A DNA stretch of 64,000 bases from Clavaria fumosa (GCA_951802425.1 OX637799.1:3224001-3288000), one strand, 5' to 3'. Shown: positions 18,448 through 28,952, numbered from the stretch's first letter. Numbers and translations: made by a program. Notes: a model not told the origin generated them from the sequence alone.

Positions 18448-21400
18448 CTGCAGGTCCCAAGGGCCCAAACCCAGGCAGCACCATGTGCCCCCCAAATGGC
18501 GGAGGGATATGAGAAAGAGATTGCACGGCTCCGAGCCTGCATAGAGCTGTGTGAGAGAGAGAGGAGGACTCCCACTGGGGAGAAGAAGTGTGCCAGCCCC
18601 CTTTCCGTCCCTGTGCCTGCTGCAAGTATACCCCGATATACTATCTTGCAGCAGAGACATACCCGAATTGGGGCTGAGGTGAAGGAGGAAGTGAGACTGG
18701 CAGAGCACCTAACCAGAGTGCGGCCAGAAGTGCGGAAACATGTGCCACGAGAGCTAGCCATCCAGGTGCACTTGGAGGCTTTCAGCACTGGCAAAGGGAC
18801 CACAATGAAGGCCCTTGTCGACTCAGGGTGCACCAACTGCTTCATGGATTTGGAGTGGGCGAAAGGAGTGGGACTGGAGCCATCTCTCCTGCTGAACCCA
18901 ATCACCATGTATAATGTGGATGGGACACAGAACAGGAATGGAAAGGTCCGGTATGGGATAGAGGTGCTGGTGAGAGTTGGTGACCACCAGGAGCGGATCC
19001 ACTTTCTGCTGGGAAAGACCCAGTCCCACAAGGTCATCCTTGGGCATGACTGGCTCAAGCGGCATAACCCGGATATCGACTGGCAGAAGGCAGAGCTGAG
19101 CCTTACCCGCTGCCCCCCACAGTGTTCCCCATCCCCTCAAGCCTCTGCACCCCTGAAAACGAGTACCCTCGCATCCACGAGTATTCTGGACACCCGTTTT
19201 CCCAACTCTGGCCCTACCCCCGATTGGCCCAGCCGCTACCCTTTGGTGTTTAGTGAAGCAAAGTGGGATGAACTTCCCCGCTCCCGACCAGACTTCGATA
19301 TTAAGATCGAGTTCAAAAAGGACCCTGAGCACCTCTCCTCCAAGCTGTATTCTTTGACACGGCAGGAGATGGTGGAGATGAACTGTTGGGTGGATGAGCA
19401 GCTTGCTTCTGGACGAATCCGGCCCTCAAAATCCCCGTATGCCAGCCCCTTCTTCTTCAAACATGAGAAGGACAAACTGCGGCCAATCATCGACTACTCG
19501 AGGCTGAATGCACACCTGATCAAGGACAAGTACCCCCTCCCCCGCATCCGAGACACAGTGGATGTGCTTAAAGGAGCGTCGATCTACTCTAAGATTGATG
19601 CAAAGGGAGGTTTCCCATCTATGCAGGTCTGGCCCGAGCACCAGCACCGCTGCGCCTTCCTGACACCCCGTGGACTCTTCGAACCAGCTGTCATGTGGTT
19701 TGGACTGCAGAATGCCCCTGCTACCTTCCAATGCTTCATGAATCATGTGTTGAGGGAGGAGATTGCAGGAGGACATGTGAGGGCCTATGTGGATGATGTC
19801 ATTGTGTTTGCAGAGGACTTGGCTACACACCGGTACTGGATGGATCGGGTCTTGAGGAAGTTTGGAGAGAATGGGTTGTGTCTCAAACTCAGTAAATGCG
19901 AGTTTGAGAAGAGTGAGATCATCTTCCTGGGGATGAAGATCTCCCACAACAGACTAGAGCATGATCCGGCCAAGGGTGCGGCAGTCCGAGATTGGCCACG
20001 TCCTAAGAATGTGAAGGATGTCCAGAGGTTCAATGGGATGCTGAACTACCTCCGCCGGCACATCCCGAATCTTTCTGCCCGGGCAAAGCCACTCTTCCGG
20101 CTGACTGGGAATGTTCCATGGAAATGGGAGGAGGAGGAGGAAGCAGCCTTCCGAGATCTCCGCCAGGCACTTGTATCAGCCCCGGTCTTGGCTCTGCCTC
20201 AGGACAAAGGGAGATGGAAGGTAGAGACAGATGCAAGCAACCTGGCAACTGGTGGAGTGCTCTCGCAGCAGCAGACGGATGGAACCTGGAGAGTTGTTGA
20301 CTATATCTCCAAGGCCCTCACTGCAGCTGAGAAGAACTACGATGTGTACGACAAGGAGTTCTTGGCTGTGATTCGGGCACTTCGCGAGTGGCGAGCATAC
20401 CTCATTGGAGCAGAGGAGACGATCGAGATCTGGACGGACCATGCAAACCTCCAGTACTTCCGGAAGCCCCAGAAGTTGAAGCCAAGGCAGGTTCGTTGGG
20501 TGGGAGAGCTCCAGTGCTTTGACTTTGAGATAAAGTATCGCACTGGCAAGTCGAATACAAAGGCAGATGCACTCTCCTGGAGACCGGACTATGGAGAGAT
20601 GGTGGAGGAGGATGCACCGGTGCAGGTTTTCCCGGAAACGGAAGTCCGTGTGTCATTCACATCGGAAATGGAGACGCTACTCCAGAAAAATAGCGCGGTA
20701 CACATACAGAAGCCGGAGGAGCTTGATGATGAGTGGACACGAGATCGTGCTGGACTCTGGCGAAAGGGGATAGTCACTTGGGTCCCCCTAGGAGCTCGTG
20801 AGGCCGTTCTCGAGTTTGAGCATGACCTCCCTGCTGCTGGACACCCTGGGCCTCGGAAGTTGAGAACAACACTAGTGAAGGGTTATTGGTGGCCAGACAT
20901 GGTAAAAGATGCGGATCAGTATGCCCAGGGGTGTGAGACATGCCAGCGGACGAAGCCTGACCGTACCAAGCGTGCTGCCCCACTGCACCCCCATCTGGTG
21001 CCCGATGGTCCCTGGTCGGTGATCTCATGGGACATAGTCGGTCCCCTCCCCCTCTCCCGTGGACATAATGCCATCCTTGTTATTGTCGACAAATTCACAA
21101 AACGGACACTGCTCGAAGCGATCGGGCTCGACCTCACAGGACTTGGAGCGGCGCGTCTCCTCCGGGATCGAGTGTTTCGTGACCATGGAGTCCCTCACAA
21201 GGTTGTGAGTGACCGGGGGTCCCAGTTCGTGTCCCGCTTCATGAAGGAGTTCTACTCCATGATCCGGGTAAAGGCAAATCCAAGTACTGCCTTTCATCCG
21301 CAGACTGATGGACAGACGGAACGGGCGAACCAGGAGATGGAGATCTATCTCCGGGCTTACGTGGACCATCTCCAGGATGACTGGGCTGAATGGTTGTCCA

Positions 21401-22101
21401 CTGCAGAGTTTGCTCTTAATAATCGTGAGCACTCAGCGACAGGACAGACACCTTTCTTCCTCGATTATGGACGACACCCATGGAATGGGGGGCTCCGGCC
21501 ACCTTCTGAGGTGAACCCGGCAGCGGATGAGTGGATGGCTAAGCTCACGGAGTCCCGAAGAGCAGCCAAGGAGGCAATGGAGAAAGCGGTGGCAGCGATG
21601 AAGAAGAGCTACGATAAGGGGAAACGCCCAAGTCGGGAGTACTCTGAGGGAGATCTGGTCTGGCTGGATACTAGAAACTTGAAGATGGACCGGCCCTGTA
21701 AAAAGCTTGACAACAAGAGAGCAGGCCCCTTTGCAGTTGAGGAGAAGGTGGGACCTGCTGGGTATCGCCTCAAGCTCCCTCGGGCCTGGCGCATCCATCG
21801 GGTCTTCAATGAGTTGCTGTTGACACCATACCACCCCCCTTCCTTCCCTTCTCAGAACCTGCCTCCCCCTCCGCCCCCTACGATTGATGATGACCACCTG
21901 GAGTATGATGTGGAGGCGATCCTTGATGTTAAGAAGGTGGGGCGTGGAGTGAGATACCTGGTGAAGTGGTTGGGATACCCTGTAGAGGAGAACACTTGGG
22001 AGCCACGACAGAACCTCACCAATGTGGCACTGCTTCTCCGGGACTTCTTCCTTGCTCACCCCAACAAGGCCAAGCTAGCTGGTCGGGACACCCAGCCTTA
22101 A
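18448..22101 (+). CDS. A1 pol portion of gag-pol: protease, RT, RNase H, integrase, chromodomain
   Basis: This continues the gag frame from 8547 (codon CTG at 18448 is residue 266) and ends at TAA 22099-22101, giving residues 266-1482. The protease loop is DSGCTN at 390-395. Reverse transcriptase has DAKGGF upstream and YVDD at 712-715. RNase H begins with TDASN near D860. Integrase has a zinc-binding segment (H1057, C1094, C1097) and catalytic D1127, D1187 and E1223, the D-X59-D-X35-E spacing of retroviral integrases. A GPF/Y module (RAGPFAVEEKVGPAGY) follows. The chromodomain (about 1417-1465, YLVKWLGYPVEENTWEP) is expected to guide insertion to particular chromatin marks. There are no stops or frameshifts. 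It is nearly identical in layout to A0, A2, A3 and A4, which are all decayed. Confidence 0.95.
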   Translation: MQVPRAQTQAAPCAPQMAEGYEKEIARLRACIELCERERRTPTGEKKCASPLSVPVPAASIPRYTILQQRHTRIGAEVKEEVRLAEHLTRVRPEVRKHVPRELAIQVHLEAFSTGKGTTMKALVDSGCTNCFMDLEWAKGVGLEPSLLLNPITMYNVDGTQNRNGKVRYGIEVLVRVGDHQERIHFLLGKTQSHKVILGHDWLKRHNPDIDWQKAELSLTRCPPQCSPSPQASAPLKTSTLASTSILDTRFPNSGPTPDWPSRYPLVFSEAKWDELPRSRPDFDIKIEFKKDPEHLSSKLYSLTRQEMVEMNCWVDEQLASGRIRPSKSPYASPFFFKHEKDKLRPIIDYSRLNAHLIKDKYPLPRIRDTVDVLKGASIYSKIDAKGGFPSMQVWPEHQHRCAFLTPRGLFEPAVMWFGLQNAPATFQCFMNHVLREEIAGGHVRAYVDDVIVFAEDLATHRYWMDRVLRKFGENGLCLKLSKCEFEKSEIIFLGMKISHNRLEHDPAKGAAVRDWPRPKNVKDVQRFNGMLNYLRRHIPNLSARAKPLFRLTGNVPWKWEEEEEAAFRDLRQALVSAPVLALPQDKGRWKVETDASNLATGGVLSQQQTDGTWRVVDYISKALTAAEKNYDVYDKEFLAVIRALREWRAYLIGAEETIEIWTDHANLQYFRKPQKLKPRQVRWVGELQCFDFEIKYRTGKSNTKADALSWRPDYGEMVEEDAPVQVFPETEVRVSFTSEMETLLQKNSAVHIQKPEELDDEWTRDRAGLWRKGIVTWVPLGAREAVLEFEHDLPAAGHPGPRKLRTTLVKGYWWPDMVKDADQYAQGCETCQRTKPDRTKRAAPLHPHLVPDGPWSVISWDIVGPLPLSRGHNAILVIVDKFTKRTLLEAIGLDLTGLGAARLLRDRVFRDHGVPHKVVSDRGSQFVSRFMKEFYSMIRVKANPSTAFHPQTDGQTERANQEMEIYLRAYVDHLQDDWAEWLSTAEFALNNREHSATGQTPFFLDYGRHPWNGGLRPPSEVNPAADEWMAKLTESRRAAKEAMEKAVAAMKKSYDKGKRPSREYSEGDLVWLDTRNLKMDRPCKKLDNKRAGPFAVEEKVGPAGYRLKLPRAWRIHRVFNELLLTPYHPPSFPSQNLPPPPPPTIDDDHLEYDVEAILDVKKVGRGVRYLVKWLGYPVEENTWEPRQNLTNVALLLRDFFLAHPNKAKLAGRDTQP

Positions 22102-22112
22102 GAGGGGGGTGA
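22102..22112 (+). other. A1 polypurine tract
   Basis: GAGGGGGGTGA lies directly between the pol stop and the 3' LTR. The same purine run precedes the 3' LTRs of A0, A3 and A4, and A2 on the minus strand. It should prime plus-strand synthesis. Confidence 0.75.
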
Positions 22113-22403
22113 TGTTAGGATCGCTTATGTAAGCCATCCCAAAGTGCAGTTGTGGAGAAACTGGGGAGGGTTGTTGGAAGGTCACATGACCTGTGGCTGG
22201 GTCGGATTATGTAATCACGTAAGATCACATGACCTGGGGCCTGGGCGCATCACGTGATCCGAGGGTCCGAGCGTGGGAAAGTCGGCAAGTGCCGAAGCGT
22301 TCGCTATAAGTACTTTCGCTTTTCCTTTTTTGTACTCTTTTCCCCTTATCTTAGTATTGTCGTCATGACCTTACGCTTAAGTTGTGTGAGACCCAGTCTG
22401 ATA
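22113..22403 (+). repeat. A1 3' LTR (291 bp)
   Basis: Identical to the 5' LTR except one CpG/TpG site. It ends at GATA 22403 and is followed by GGTAT, then by A2 gag in reverse orientation. Confidence 0.95.
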
Positions 22404-22957
22404 GGTATCCATTCCATCAATATCCCATCCAGTCATCTTTGCTGGGCATCAAGTCTTTCTGCCAGCATCCTCCATTCTCCATAAGTCTCTAGCATTGGGG
22501 AGACACCATAGATTCTCTCCACCAACCTCCTACTGAGGTTCAACTCCAGCCAATGGACTAGGACTCCTGAGTCCTTCTCTGCACTCAACTCTGCCCATCA
22601 GAACAGCATCTCAAATTTTGTGAAGAACTCCAGTGCCATCATGGCACCCTGTTTCAACCCAGCAATATCTGCAAGGGCAGTTGCACGGTTGTTCAGGTCA
22701 TCGAATGCTCACTTCATCTCCTCCACAAACTCTGCCTAGGTTCTGGCCTCGCCACTACCCAGGATCTCTTCCGCCTTCATATTCACCCATTCTGCAGTGA
22801 ATCCATCTCCAACAATTTTGCTCAGAGCAAAGAGGACCTTCACCAGGTCCACAGCATAGGTAGTTGGGTTCGCCATAAACAGGAGGTGAAGGGATCAGAG
22901 GAATGTACAGAAGTTCCTTTTCTGCCCATCAAAGGAGGCAACAGCTAGGTCCAGCAT
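22404..22957 (-). pseudogene. A2 gag, N-terminal and middle part, decayed
   Basis: Reading down from 22957, the sequence matches A1 gag from about its residue 15 (LDLAVASFDGQKRNF) to the end of the capsid region (LAERLDAQQR), then stops at the A1 insertion; it resumes at 6887. In-frame stops appear where A1 has Arg or Gln codons. The usual start (ATGGCAGACCATG...) is missing and replaced by a short unrelated join at about 22957-22970, so gag could not start normally. Confidence 0.88.
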
Positions 22958-23476
22958 TCTATAGCACTGTAAAATAAAGTTTCAGGCCTTGGGCACTCAG
23001 GATTTCTTTGATCTCTTAGCAGTCCTGTCCTCTCAGGCTGCTCTTCTAAGTACTTATGTACCTATAGAACTTGTATTCTATGAAACTATTGCTAGTGTGG
23101 GGCCCAAATGGTGTCCCAGGTGGTTGCTCCACAACTCCTAATGAGTTGCCTGTGTGCCCTTCTGACAATGGTTACAGAGCAAGGGCCCTGTCCACTGGAC
23201 CAGGAAACTACTAGAAAGACTATGTAGAGGGCCTTTCCTTGCCCTGTACACTACACAATTCACTGGGAGGAGTATGGTGGCTGTGCTCCAGTTTGGGTCA
23301 CATGTATCTATACACAGTAAACATTTCGTGCAGTTCTGTTGCACACTGCAGGCAGGGTAAAGAGATAGAGGATGATAGGGGCTGAGCTATGACAACATGT
23401 CACAGTTTGAAATTAAGGGTCCAGGCTAGCCAGGTTAGGACACGGGGCTAGGGTGGACAGGTGGATCTTAGTATTA
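22958..23476 (-). other. A2 untranslated leader and self-priming site
   Basis: The minus-strand leader is homologous to A3 28965-29480. Directly after the LTR (at 23476, reading down) comes TAATACTAAGAT, complementary to ATCTTAGTATTG inside the A2 LTR, the same arrangement as in A1. No ORF is supported. Confidence 0.7.
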
Positions 23477-23767
23477 TATCAGACTGGGTCTCACACAACT
23501 TAAGGGTAAGGTCATGACAACAATACTAAGATAAGGGGAAAAGAGTACAAAAAAGGAAATGACAAAGTACTTATAGTGAGAGCTTCAGCACTTGCCGGTG
23601 TTCCCATGCTCAGACCCTCGGACCATGTGACATGCCAAGGTGCAGGTCAGGTGACTTTGGTGATTACATAATCCAACCCCAGCCACAGGTCATGTGACCT
23701 TCCAACAACCTTCTCTAGTTTCTCCACAACTCCTCTTCTTGGATGGCTTAGGTAAGCGATCCTAACA
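23477..23767 (-). repeat. A2 5' LTR (291 bp)
   Basis: Minus-strand copy running TGTTAGGATCGC to TCTGATA, with the CATCC duplication at 23768-23772. It is CpG-depleted relative to A1. Confidence 0.92.
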
Positions 23768-23772
23768 CATCC

Positions 23773-24483
23773 ACCCTCTTTCCCCTCTCAGAATCCTCCA
23801 CCACCTCCTCCAGTGACGATTGAGGATGACCACTTGGAGTATGATGTTGAGGCAATCCTCGATGTCAAGAAGGTTGGGCATGGGGTGAGATACTTAGTGA
23901 AGTGGCTGGGGTACCCTGCTGAGGAGAACACTTGGGAGCCTTGCTGGAACCTCACTAATGTCACATAGTGAATTGCACGGGTATTGGTACCCGCATGGGT
24001 TTTCTTCACGGGTACAGGTAGGTGCGGGTATGGGTAATGGATTCTGGACCCTTCATAGGGGTACACGGGTAGCCAGTCAGCGTGGATCCTATTGTTGCAT
24101 GTCCAGATTTGGCTGTCAGCTCAGTCAACTTGGGCATTGATTTGCATTGGCATGTGGAGTAAGTTAGGTCTAGTGAAGGACAATGATGTTATGGGTGTCA
24201 CAGTACTGGCTGAAGTTGAAGGAGATGAGGAGGAGATGGCAGATGGGTGGGACACCATTGTATTTGTGCATAGCGTAGTTAGAAGTACAAACCCGTACCC
24301 ATACCCAGCAGTTTAGTGGACCCATACCCATGGGTAAGGGTACTGTCAGGTGTGGGTAGGGGTACAGTCAAATTTACCTGTGGGTTACCCGTGCCATTCA
24401 CTAATGTCACACAGGCACTCAAGGACTTTTTCCAGCAACACCCTGACAAAGCAGAGTTGGCAGGTCAAGATGCCCAGCCTTAA
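23773..24483 (+). pseudogene. A0 pol C-terminus with chromodomain, interrupted by a MITE
   Basis: This continues A0 pol from 2735. A proline-rich linker (PPPPPPVTIEDDHLEY) is followed by a chromodomain (YLVKWLGYPAEENTWEPCW). The frame is cut at 23965 by MITE copy 1 and resumes at 24404 to reach KAELAGQDAQP and TAA at 24481-24483. It shows the original protein was split by at least two later insertions. Confidence 0.9.
23966..24403 (+). mobile_element. hAT-like MITE, copy 1
   Basis: 438 bp with inverted ends starting TAGTGAATTGCACGGGTA (right end, reversed: TAGTGAATGGCACGGGTA) and an exact 8-bp target duplication ATGTCACA (23958-23965, 24404-24411). Both ends contain many GGGTA/TACCC motifs. 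There is no coding capacity. The 8-bp duplication and TAGTG-type end fit hAT non-autonomous elements; an autonomous partner is not in the window. Confidence 0.85.
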
Positions 24484-24493
24484 GAGGGGGTGA

Positions 24494-24782
24494 TGTTAGG
24501 ATTGCTTATGTAAGCCATCCCAAAGAGGAGTTGTGGAGAAACTGGGGAGGGTTGTTGGAAGGTCACATGACCTGTGGCTGGGGTCAAATTACATAATCAT
24601 AAGATCACATGACCTGGGGCCTGGGTGCATCATGTGATCCAAGGGTCTGAGTGTGGGAACACTGGCAAGTGCTGAAGCATTCACTATAAGTACTTTGCCT
24701 TTTCCTTTTTGGACTCTTTTCCCCTTATCTTAGTATTGTCATCATGACCTTACCCTTAAGTTGTGTGAGACCCAGTCTGATA
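24494..24782 (+). repeat. A0 3' LTR
   Basis: 289 bp, TGTTAGGATTGC to CAGTCTGATA, preceded by the AGAGGGGGTGA purine tract. The A0 5' LTR lies outside the window, so its target duplication cannot be checked. Confidence 0.9.
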
Positions 24783-25400
24783 AAACAGCAGCAAACAACT
24801 CACACGCCATCATCAGCAAACCTCAGATTGTCTTGACTTACCTTGACCAACTTTGAAAGACATTTCATCTTGTGGTCAAGGGACTAAGTAGACTAAAGTA
24901 GTCAAGAGATAATAGGGTGGTCAAGACCAATAAGAAAATAACAACATGATTAGCTTTAGTGAGACATATTGTTTCTATATCTTACATTTATGTCCATCAA
25001 TCAGAATGTTTGTCTACCTCATTCTCACTTTTATGACCTCTCCATGGTGTTTGATGTTTCCCTTGTGAGAAGAAACATTCCCAGATTTTATTTTGAACAG
25101 ATATTCAAAGGCAGAATTTCAGTTTCAGCCTCAATGAATCTATATTTCACCAGCATTGCTAATATTTAAATATTGAGGCTGAAATACTGTAAATTCTTGG
25201 TCATGGATGATCTGTTCAAATTAATCTCGGGATTTTTTTTCCAAGCCTCAATGTGCCTTTGCCTGTAAGTTAGAAGCATTCTTGTGGGGTGGCCATTGCT
25301 GATGTAAGTGTCACGTGGTGGATGCAACTGATCATGTGGGTCATGTTGAAATTTTCAACTTCGAACTTTGCATTTTGCTACACTCTCCTTTCCCACCCTC
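24783..25400. other. AT-rich spacer with an imperfect inverted repeat
   Basis: No gene is seen. A short foldback is visible between about 25095-25137 and 25176-25222 (TTTCAGCCTCAAT against ATTGAGGCTGAAA, with partial pairing outward to GAACAGAT/ATCTGTTC), perhaps a small MITE remnant. Confidence 0.4.
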
Positions 25401-25439
25401 ATTGATCTTGCCCTCCTCCCCACCCTTCTCTCTCTCCTC

Positions 25440-26244
25440 TCCCTCTGACAATGGCACCACTGTGACAACCCCAGGTGGCAATGACAGTGACAATGATGGC
25501 AAACACAGCCCCCCACAGATGGCAACCACTACAACAACAACGAGGACCACAACGATGATGGCAACCATGACAACAATGATGAGAACCATGACCAAGACAT
25601 TGGTGGTGACAACACGGTAGCAGCAGCAGTGCAGCTACCAGACAAAGACCAGGTGGTGACTGAGCAGCGGCTAGATGGCAGCCGACCAGGTGGCGACTAG
25701 ACCGCAGCCAACCAGGCAGCTGCAACAACCAGGTGTGGCGGCAGTGGCAGCGGCATCAACCAGGTGGCAGTGGCGGTGGCAACAACCAGGCGGCAGCAGT
25801 GGTGGCAATAACCAGGTAGCGGAAGCGGCAACGACCAGGTGGCAGTGGCGGCATCAACCAGGCAGTGGCGGCAGCATCAACCAGGTGGCAGTGGCAGCAG
25901 TGGTGGCAATGACCAGGCAGTGGCAGCAGCATTGACCAGGCAGCGGCGGCGGCATTGACCAGGTGGTGGCAGTGGCATTGACCAGGCGGTGGTGGTGGCA
26001 TTGACCAGGCAGTGGCAGCGGCGGCAGTGGCATCGACCAGGCAGTGGCAGCAGTGGCAACAACCAGGTGGCGGCAGCAGTGGCAACAACCAGGTGGCGGC
26101 AGCAGTGGCAATGACCAGGTGGTGGTGGCAGTGGAAATGACCAGGTAGCAGCGGCAGTGGCAATGACCAGGCAGCGGCAGCCAGGCAGCATTGACCAGGC
26201 AGTGGCAGCGGCATTGACCAGGCGGTGACATTGACCAGTCACAT
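25440..26244. repeat. Trinucleotide-rich sequence passing into a CAGTGGCA/ACCAGG minisatellite
   Basis: From 25440 the sequence is rich in ACAACRA and ATGATGGCAAC repeats. From about 25690 it becomes a degenerate tandem array with units of roughly 24-30 bp built on GGCAGTGGCAATGACCAGGT. Open frames through it on both strands (VAVAA..NQVA or CLVIATAA-type peptides) are by-products of the repeat, so I do not call them genes. Confidence 0.75.
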
Positions 26245-26446
26245 CAGGAAAAACCTCCCAAACTAATTTAACTAATTTAACTTATTGGGAGAGTCCCCAT
26301 CTTATTAGTAATAATTAGGTCTAATAAGTTCTAATAATTAATGAATTAGTAACTATTATTGACTATTAGACCTAATAAGTGATAATTAGCACTAATAAGA
26401 TGGGGACTCTCCCAATAGGTTTAATTAGCTTGGGAGGTTTTTCCTG
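26245..26446. mobile_element. Palindromic MITE, copy 1 (202 bp)
   Basis: Almost the whole length is an inverted repeat. CAGGAAAAACCTCCCAA at the left meets TTGGGAGGTTTTTCCTG at the right, and GGGAGAGTCCCCATCTTATT recurs in reverse near the right end. It is AT-rich inside, with no ORF. Only a 2-bp AT repeat flanks it, so the superfamily is not determined. Confidence 0.75.
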
Positions 26447-26703
26447 ATGCAGCAGCAGTGGCAGCAGTGGCATCAACCAGGCAGTGGCAGCGGCAGCAGT
26501 GGCAACAGGTGGCAGCAGCAGTGGCAACGACCAGGTGGTGGCAGCAGTGGCAATGACCAGGTGACAGTGGCAGTGGCAATGACCAGGTGGCGGCGGCAGT
26601 GGCAATGACCAGGCAGCCAGGCAGCATTGACCAGGCAGTGGCGGCAGCATTGACCAGGCAGTGGCAGCGGCATTGACCAGGCGGTGGCATTGACCAGTCA
26701 CAT

Positions 26704-26905
26704 CAGGAAAAACCTCCCAAACTAATTTAACTAATTTAACTTATTGGGAGAGTCCCCATCTTATTAGTAATAATTAGGTCTAATAAGTTCTAATAATTAA
26801 TGAATTAGTAACTATTATTGACTATTAGACCTAATAAGTGATAATTAGCACTAATAAGATGGGGACTCTCCCAATAGGTTTAATTAGCTTGGGAGGTTTT
26901 TCCTG
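26704..26905. mobile_element. Palindromic MITE, copy 2, in a 459-bp duplicated block
   Basis: The same 202 bp as copy 1. The flanking minisatellite is also the same on both sides, with offset exactly 459 bp, so the copy arose by tandem duplication of MITE plus minisatellite rather than by a second insertion. Confidence 0.75.
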
Positions 26906-27098
26906 ATGCAGCAGCAGTGGCAGCAGTGGCATCAACCAGGCAGTGGCAGCGGCAGCAGTGGCAACAGGTGGCAGCAGCAGTGGCAACGACCAGGTGGTGG
27001 CAGCAGTTGCAATGACCAGGTGGCAGTGGCAGTGGCAATGACCAGGTGGCAGCGGCAGTGGCAATGACCAGGTGGCAGTGGCAGTGGCAATGACCAGG

Positions 27099-28501
27099 TG
27101 TTAGGGCCTGTCCCGTCTCGTAAGTAATGCTGAAGGTTGACTTGTTGGTGACCAGTTCTGAAAACTCGCTAAGACCAATCAACTGTTGAGCACAGTCGAT
27201 AATGCTTGGTCCCGGAAAGTCACAAGGACGTCGAAGAAGATGTGAGAATGAAGAAAGACAAGTAGAGAGGAGGGAGATGTTGCTAAGAAGGTCACAAAGT
27301 TGGTAGACAAAGTATAGAGAGGGAAAAGGATGAGTTGAGAGAAATAGGTAATGCTGAGAAGGTCGCGAAGTCGACCAACGAAGTGTGAAGGAAGAAATAG
27401 ACAAGGAGGGAGAAATAGACAATGCTGAGAGAGTCACGGGTAGTCGCAATGATGTCGAGAGGTGTATTGGTGAAGGCAATGACTTTGCCAACTGACGAGA
27501 GAACCTGTGGGGTTTGAAGGAATCAGTATCAAGACGAATAGGAGAGAATACTTAAGCGTGCGAGTTTATACGAGTGCGGAGGACGAGTTAGAATAGAGTA
27601 GAAGTGTCTTGACGATCTTGAGGTCACCAAGAGAGACAAGACCTATCAATCACGATGGTTCCAAGCTCAAAGGGCATTGTGGCCTCAAGCTTAAACCAAA
27701 GTGCATCAATATCAAGTCTAGAGTACTGTAAGTACATGCAAGACTTTATATACATATGTACAGAGAGTATAATGGAAAAGGAAAAGTACAGAGGTTGCCA
27801 AGTGACAGAACTATAGTAGTACAGGGTATGGTCAGTCATAAAGTGACTATGGACATGTTCTACTAAGGTCGCGAGGGGTAAGGGAAACATAAGTAAGGTC
27901 GCGAACCTGACCAGTCATGGGTCACAACTTAGTTAAATAATCATATGGGTAACTATAACTACAAAGAGGTGCTTTGGTCATAAGTATCATAGTTATAGAT
28001 GACTGGATTAGAAGAAAGGAAGCATAATTTGAAGTAGTGCTCAACTGGCCACTGGCGGTGTGTTTCATTGTTAAGGTCATGAGGTCCAAGAGTGGTCATG
28101 TGAGTGGTGGTGGTGACGCAGGTGATGCTAGTGATGCAGGTGACCTTGGGTGGGAAGTCATGTGGGTAACGCTGGTAACATGGGTAACGCTAGTGGCACC
28201 AGTGGTGCTGTGTGGCAAGTCACATGCCGGCTGAGGAAGATTGCATAACTGCATGTCACGCATTGATTTGGCAGGTTCGGGTTGTAGACACGTGTAGGGT
28301 GAGGTGGCGGGGGGTGACGCGAGTATAGTATTGTGGTTGCGAGTGTCGTATGAAGGCAATGGAAGTCCGGGAGGGCTCTGGAAGAAGGAGGCGGGTTTCG
28401 GAAGTGCGTAGGATGGTCCGCGAGGTGGTGAGGGGGTGTCGGGAGGTCTGTGGGCGGTGATAGAGTCGAATTGGATTGGTAAAAATGGATGGGTCCTGAC
28501 A
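27099..28501 (-). mobile_element. Solo LTR, family D, copy 1
   Basis: 1403 bp. On the minus strand it runs TGTCAGGACCC... to ...GGCCCTAACA, with 5-bp duplication CCAGG (27094-27098, 28502-28506) inside the minisatellite. It matches the plus-strand copy at 30723-32110. No internal gag-pol is present, so it is a solo LTR left by recombination. No ORF is supported. Confidence 0.88.
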
Positions 28502-28644
28502 CCAGGCAGCGGTGGCACCATTGACCAGGCAGTGGCAGCAGCAACAAGTAGGTCCCATTTCTTGTACAAGGTAATCAAGGTGATGGGACCACCAAAAGTA
28601 GCATAAAAGTTCTCAACAAGGCAACAAGTCCTCAACAAGTCAAT
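28502..28644. repeat. End of the minisatellite and short spacer
   Basis: CCAGGCAGCGGTGGCACC continues the array interrupted by the solo LTR. After about 28555 the sequence is unique up to the A3 target duplication TCAAT at 28640-28644. Confidence 0.6.
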
Positions 28645-28952
28645 TGTCAGGATCGCTTACATAAGCAGGCAAGAGAAGCCAGCAAAGGATCACGAAAGAG
28701 TTGCAGGAAGATCATGGTAAGTCATGTGACCGGCACAGCAGACAGATTAGGTAATCATACATCACATGACCCAGGCCTCTGGCACATCACATGATGCAAG
28801 GGGTCTGAGCATGGGAATGCTGGCAACTCCTGAAGTGCTCACTATATACTGTATACTATGACCTTTTCTTTCTTGTACCCTTTTCCCCTTATGTTAGTAT
28901 TGTCATCATTGACCTTACATTAAGTTGTGTGAGTGTGAGTCTGAGTCTGATA
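28645..28952 (+). repeat. A3 5' LTR
   Basis: 308 bp ending GAGTCTGATA. It contains three TCAYRTGA boxes, a TATACTGTATA-like box near 28845 and the primer 12-mer ATGTTAGTATTG near 28891. Confidence 0.92.

Larger units (their letters stand above)
6888..22403 (+). mobile_element. A1: near-intact chromovirus LTR retrotransposon, split by element B
   Basis: A1 has identical-length 291-bp LTRs (6888-7178, 22113-22403) that differ at one site I can see (CATG in the 5' copy, CACG in the 3' copy), so the insertion is very young. The 5-bp target duplication GGTAT lies at 6883-6887 and 22404-22408. Element B (8548-18443) interrupts gag. Removing B and one ACGT repeat leaves a 5.6-kb element with self-priming site, leader, one uninterrupted gag-pol frame of 1482 residues and a polypurine tract. 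It sits inside A2 in the opposite orientation. Of the family A copies here, only A1 keeps its CpG sites. Confidence 0.95.
2736..23767 (-). mobile_element. A2: minus-strand chromovirus LTR retrotransposon (family A, subfamily I), split by A1
   Basis: A2 has two 291-bp LTRs (2736-3026 and 23477-23767, read on the minus strand) and 5-bp target duplications CATCC at 2731-2735 and 23768-23772. Its own sequence is 23767-22404 followed by 6887-2736, about 5.5 kb; the middle is A1. It landed in A0's pol just before the chromodomain. The gag start is rearranged and pol carries TGA stops, so it is inactive. Order of events inferred from nesting: A0 first, then A2, A1 and B. Confidence 0.93.

Noticed and set aside
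18189..21432. Minus-strand ORFs of up to 289 codons opposite A1 pol
   Set aside because: They mirror the codon structure of pol, recur opposite every copy (A0, A2, A3, A4), and lack splice or domain support, unlike the antisense gene of B.
25675..27491. Several ORFs of 66-203 codons in the minisatellite (Pro/Leu/Cys/His-rich or Val/Ala/Gln-rich)
   Set aside because: They arise from the repeat unit in several frames and both strands and have no other support.
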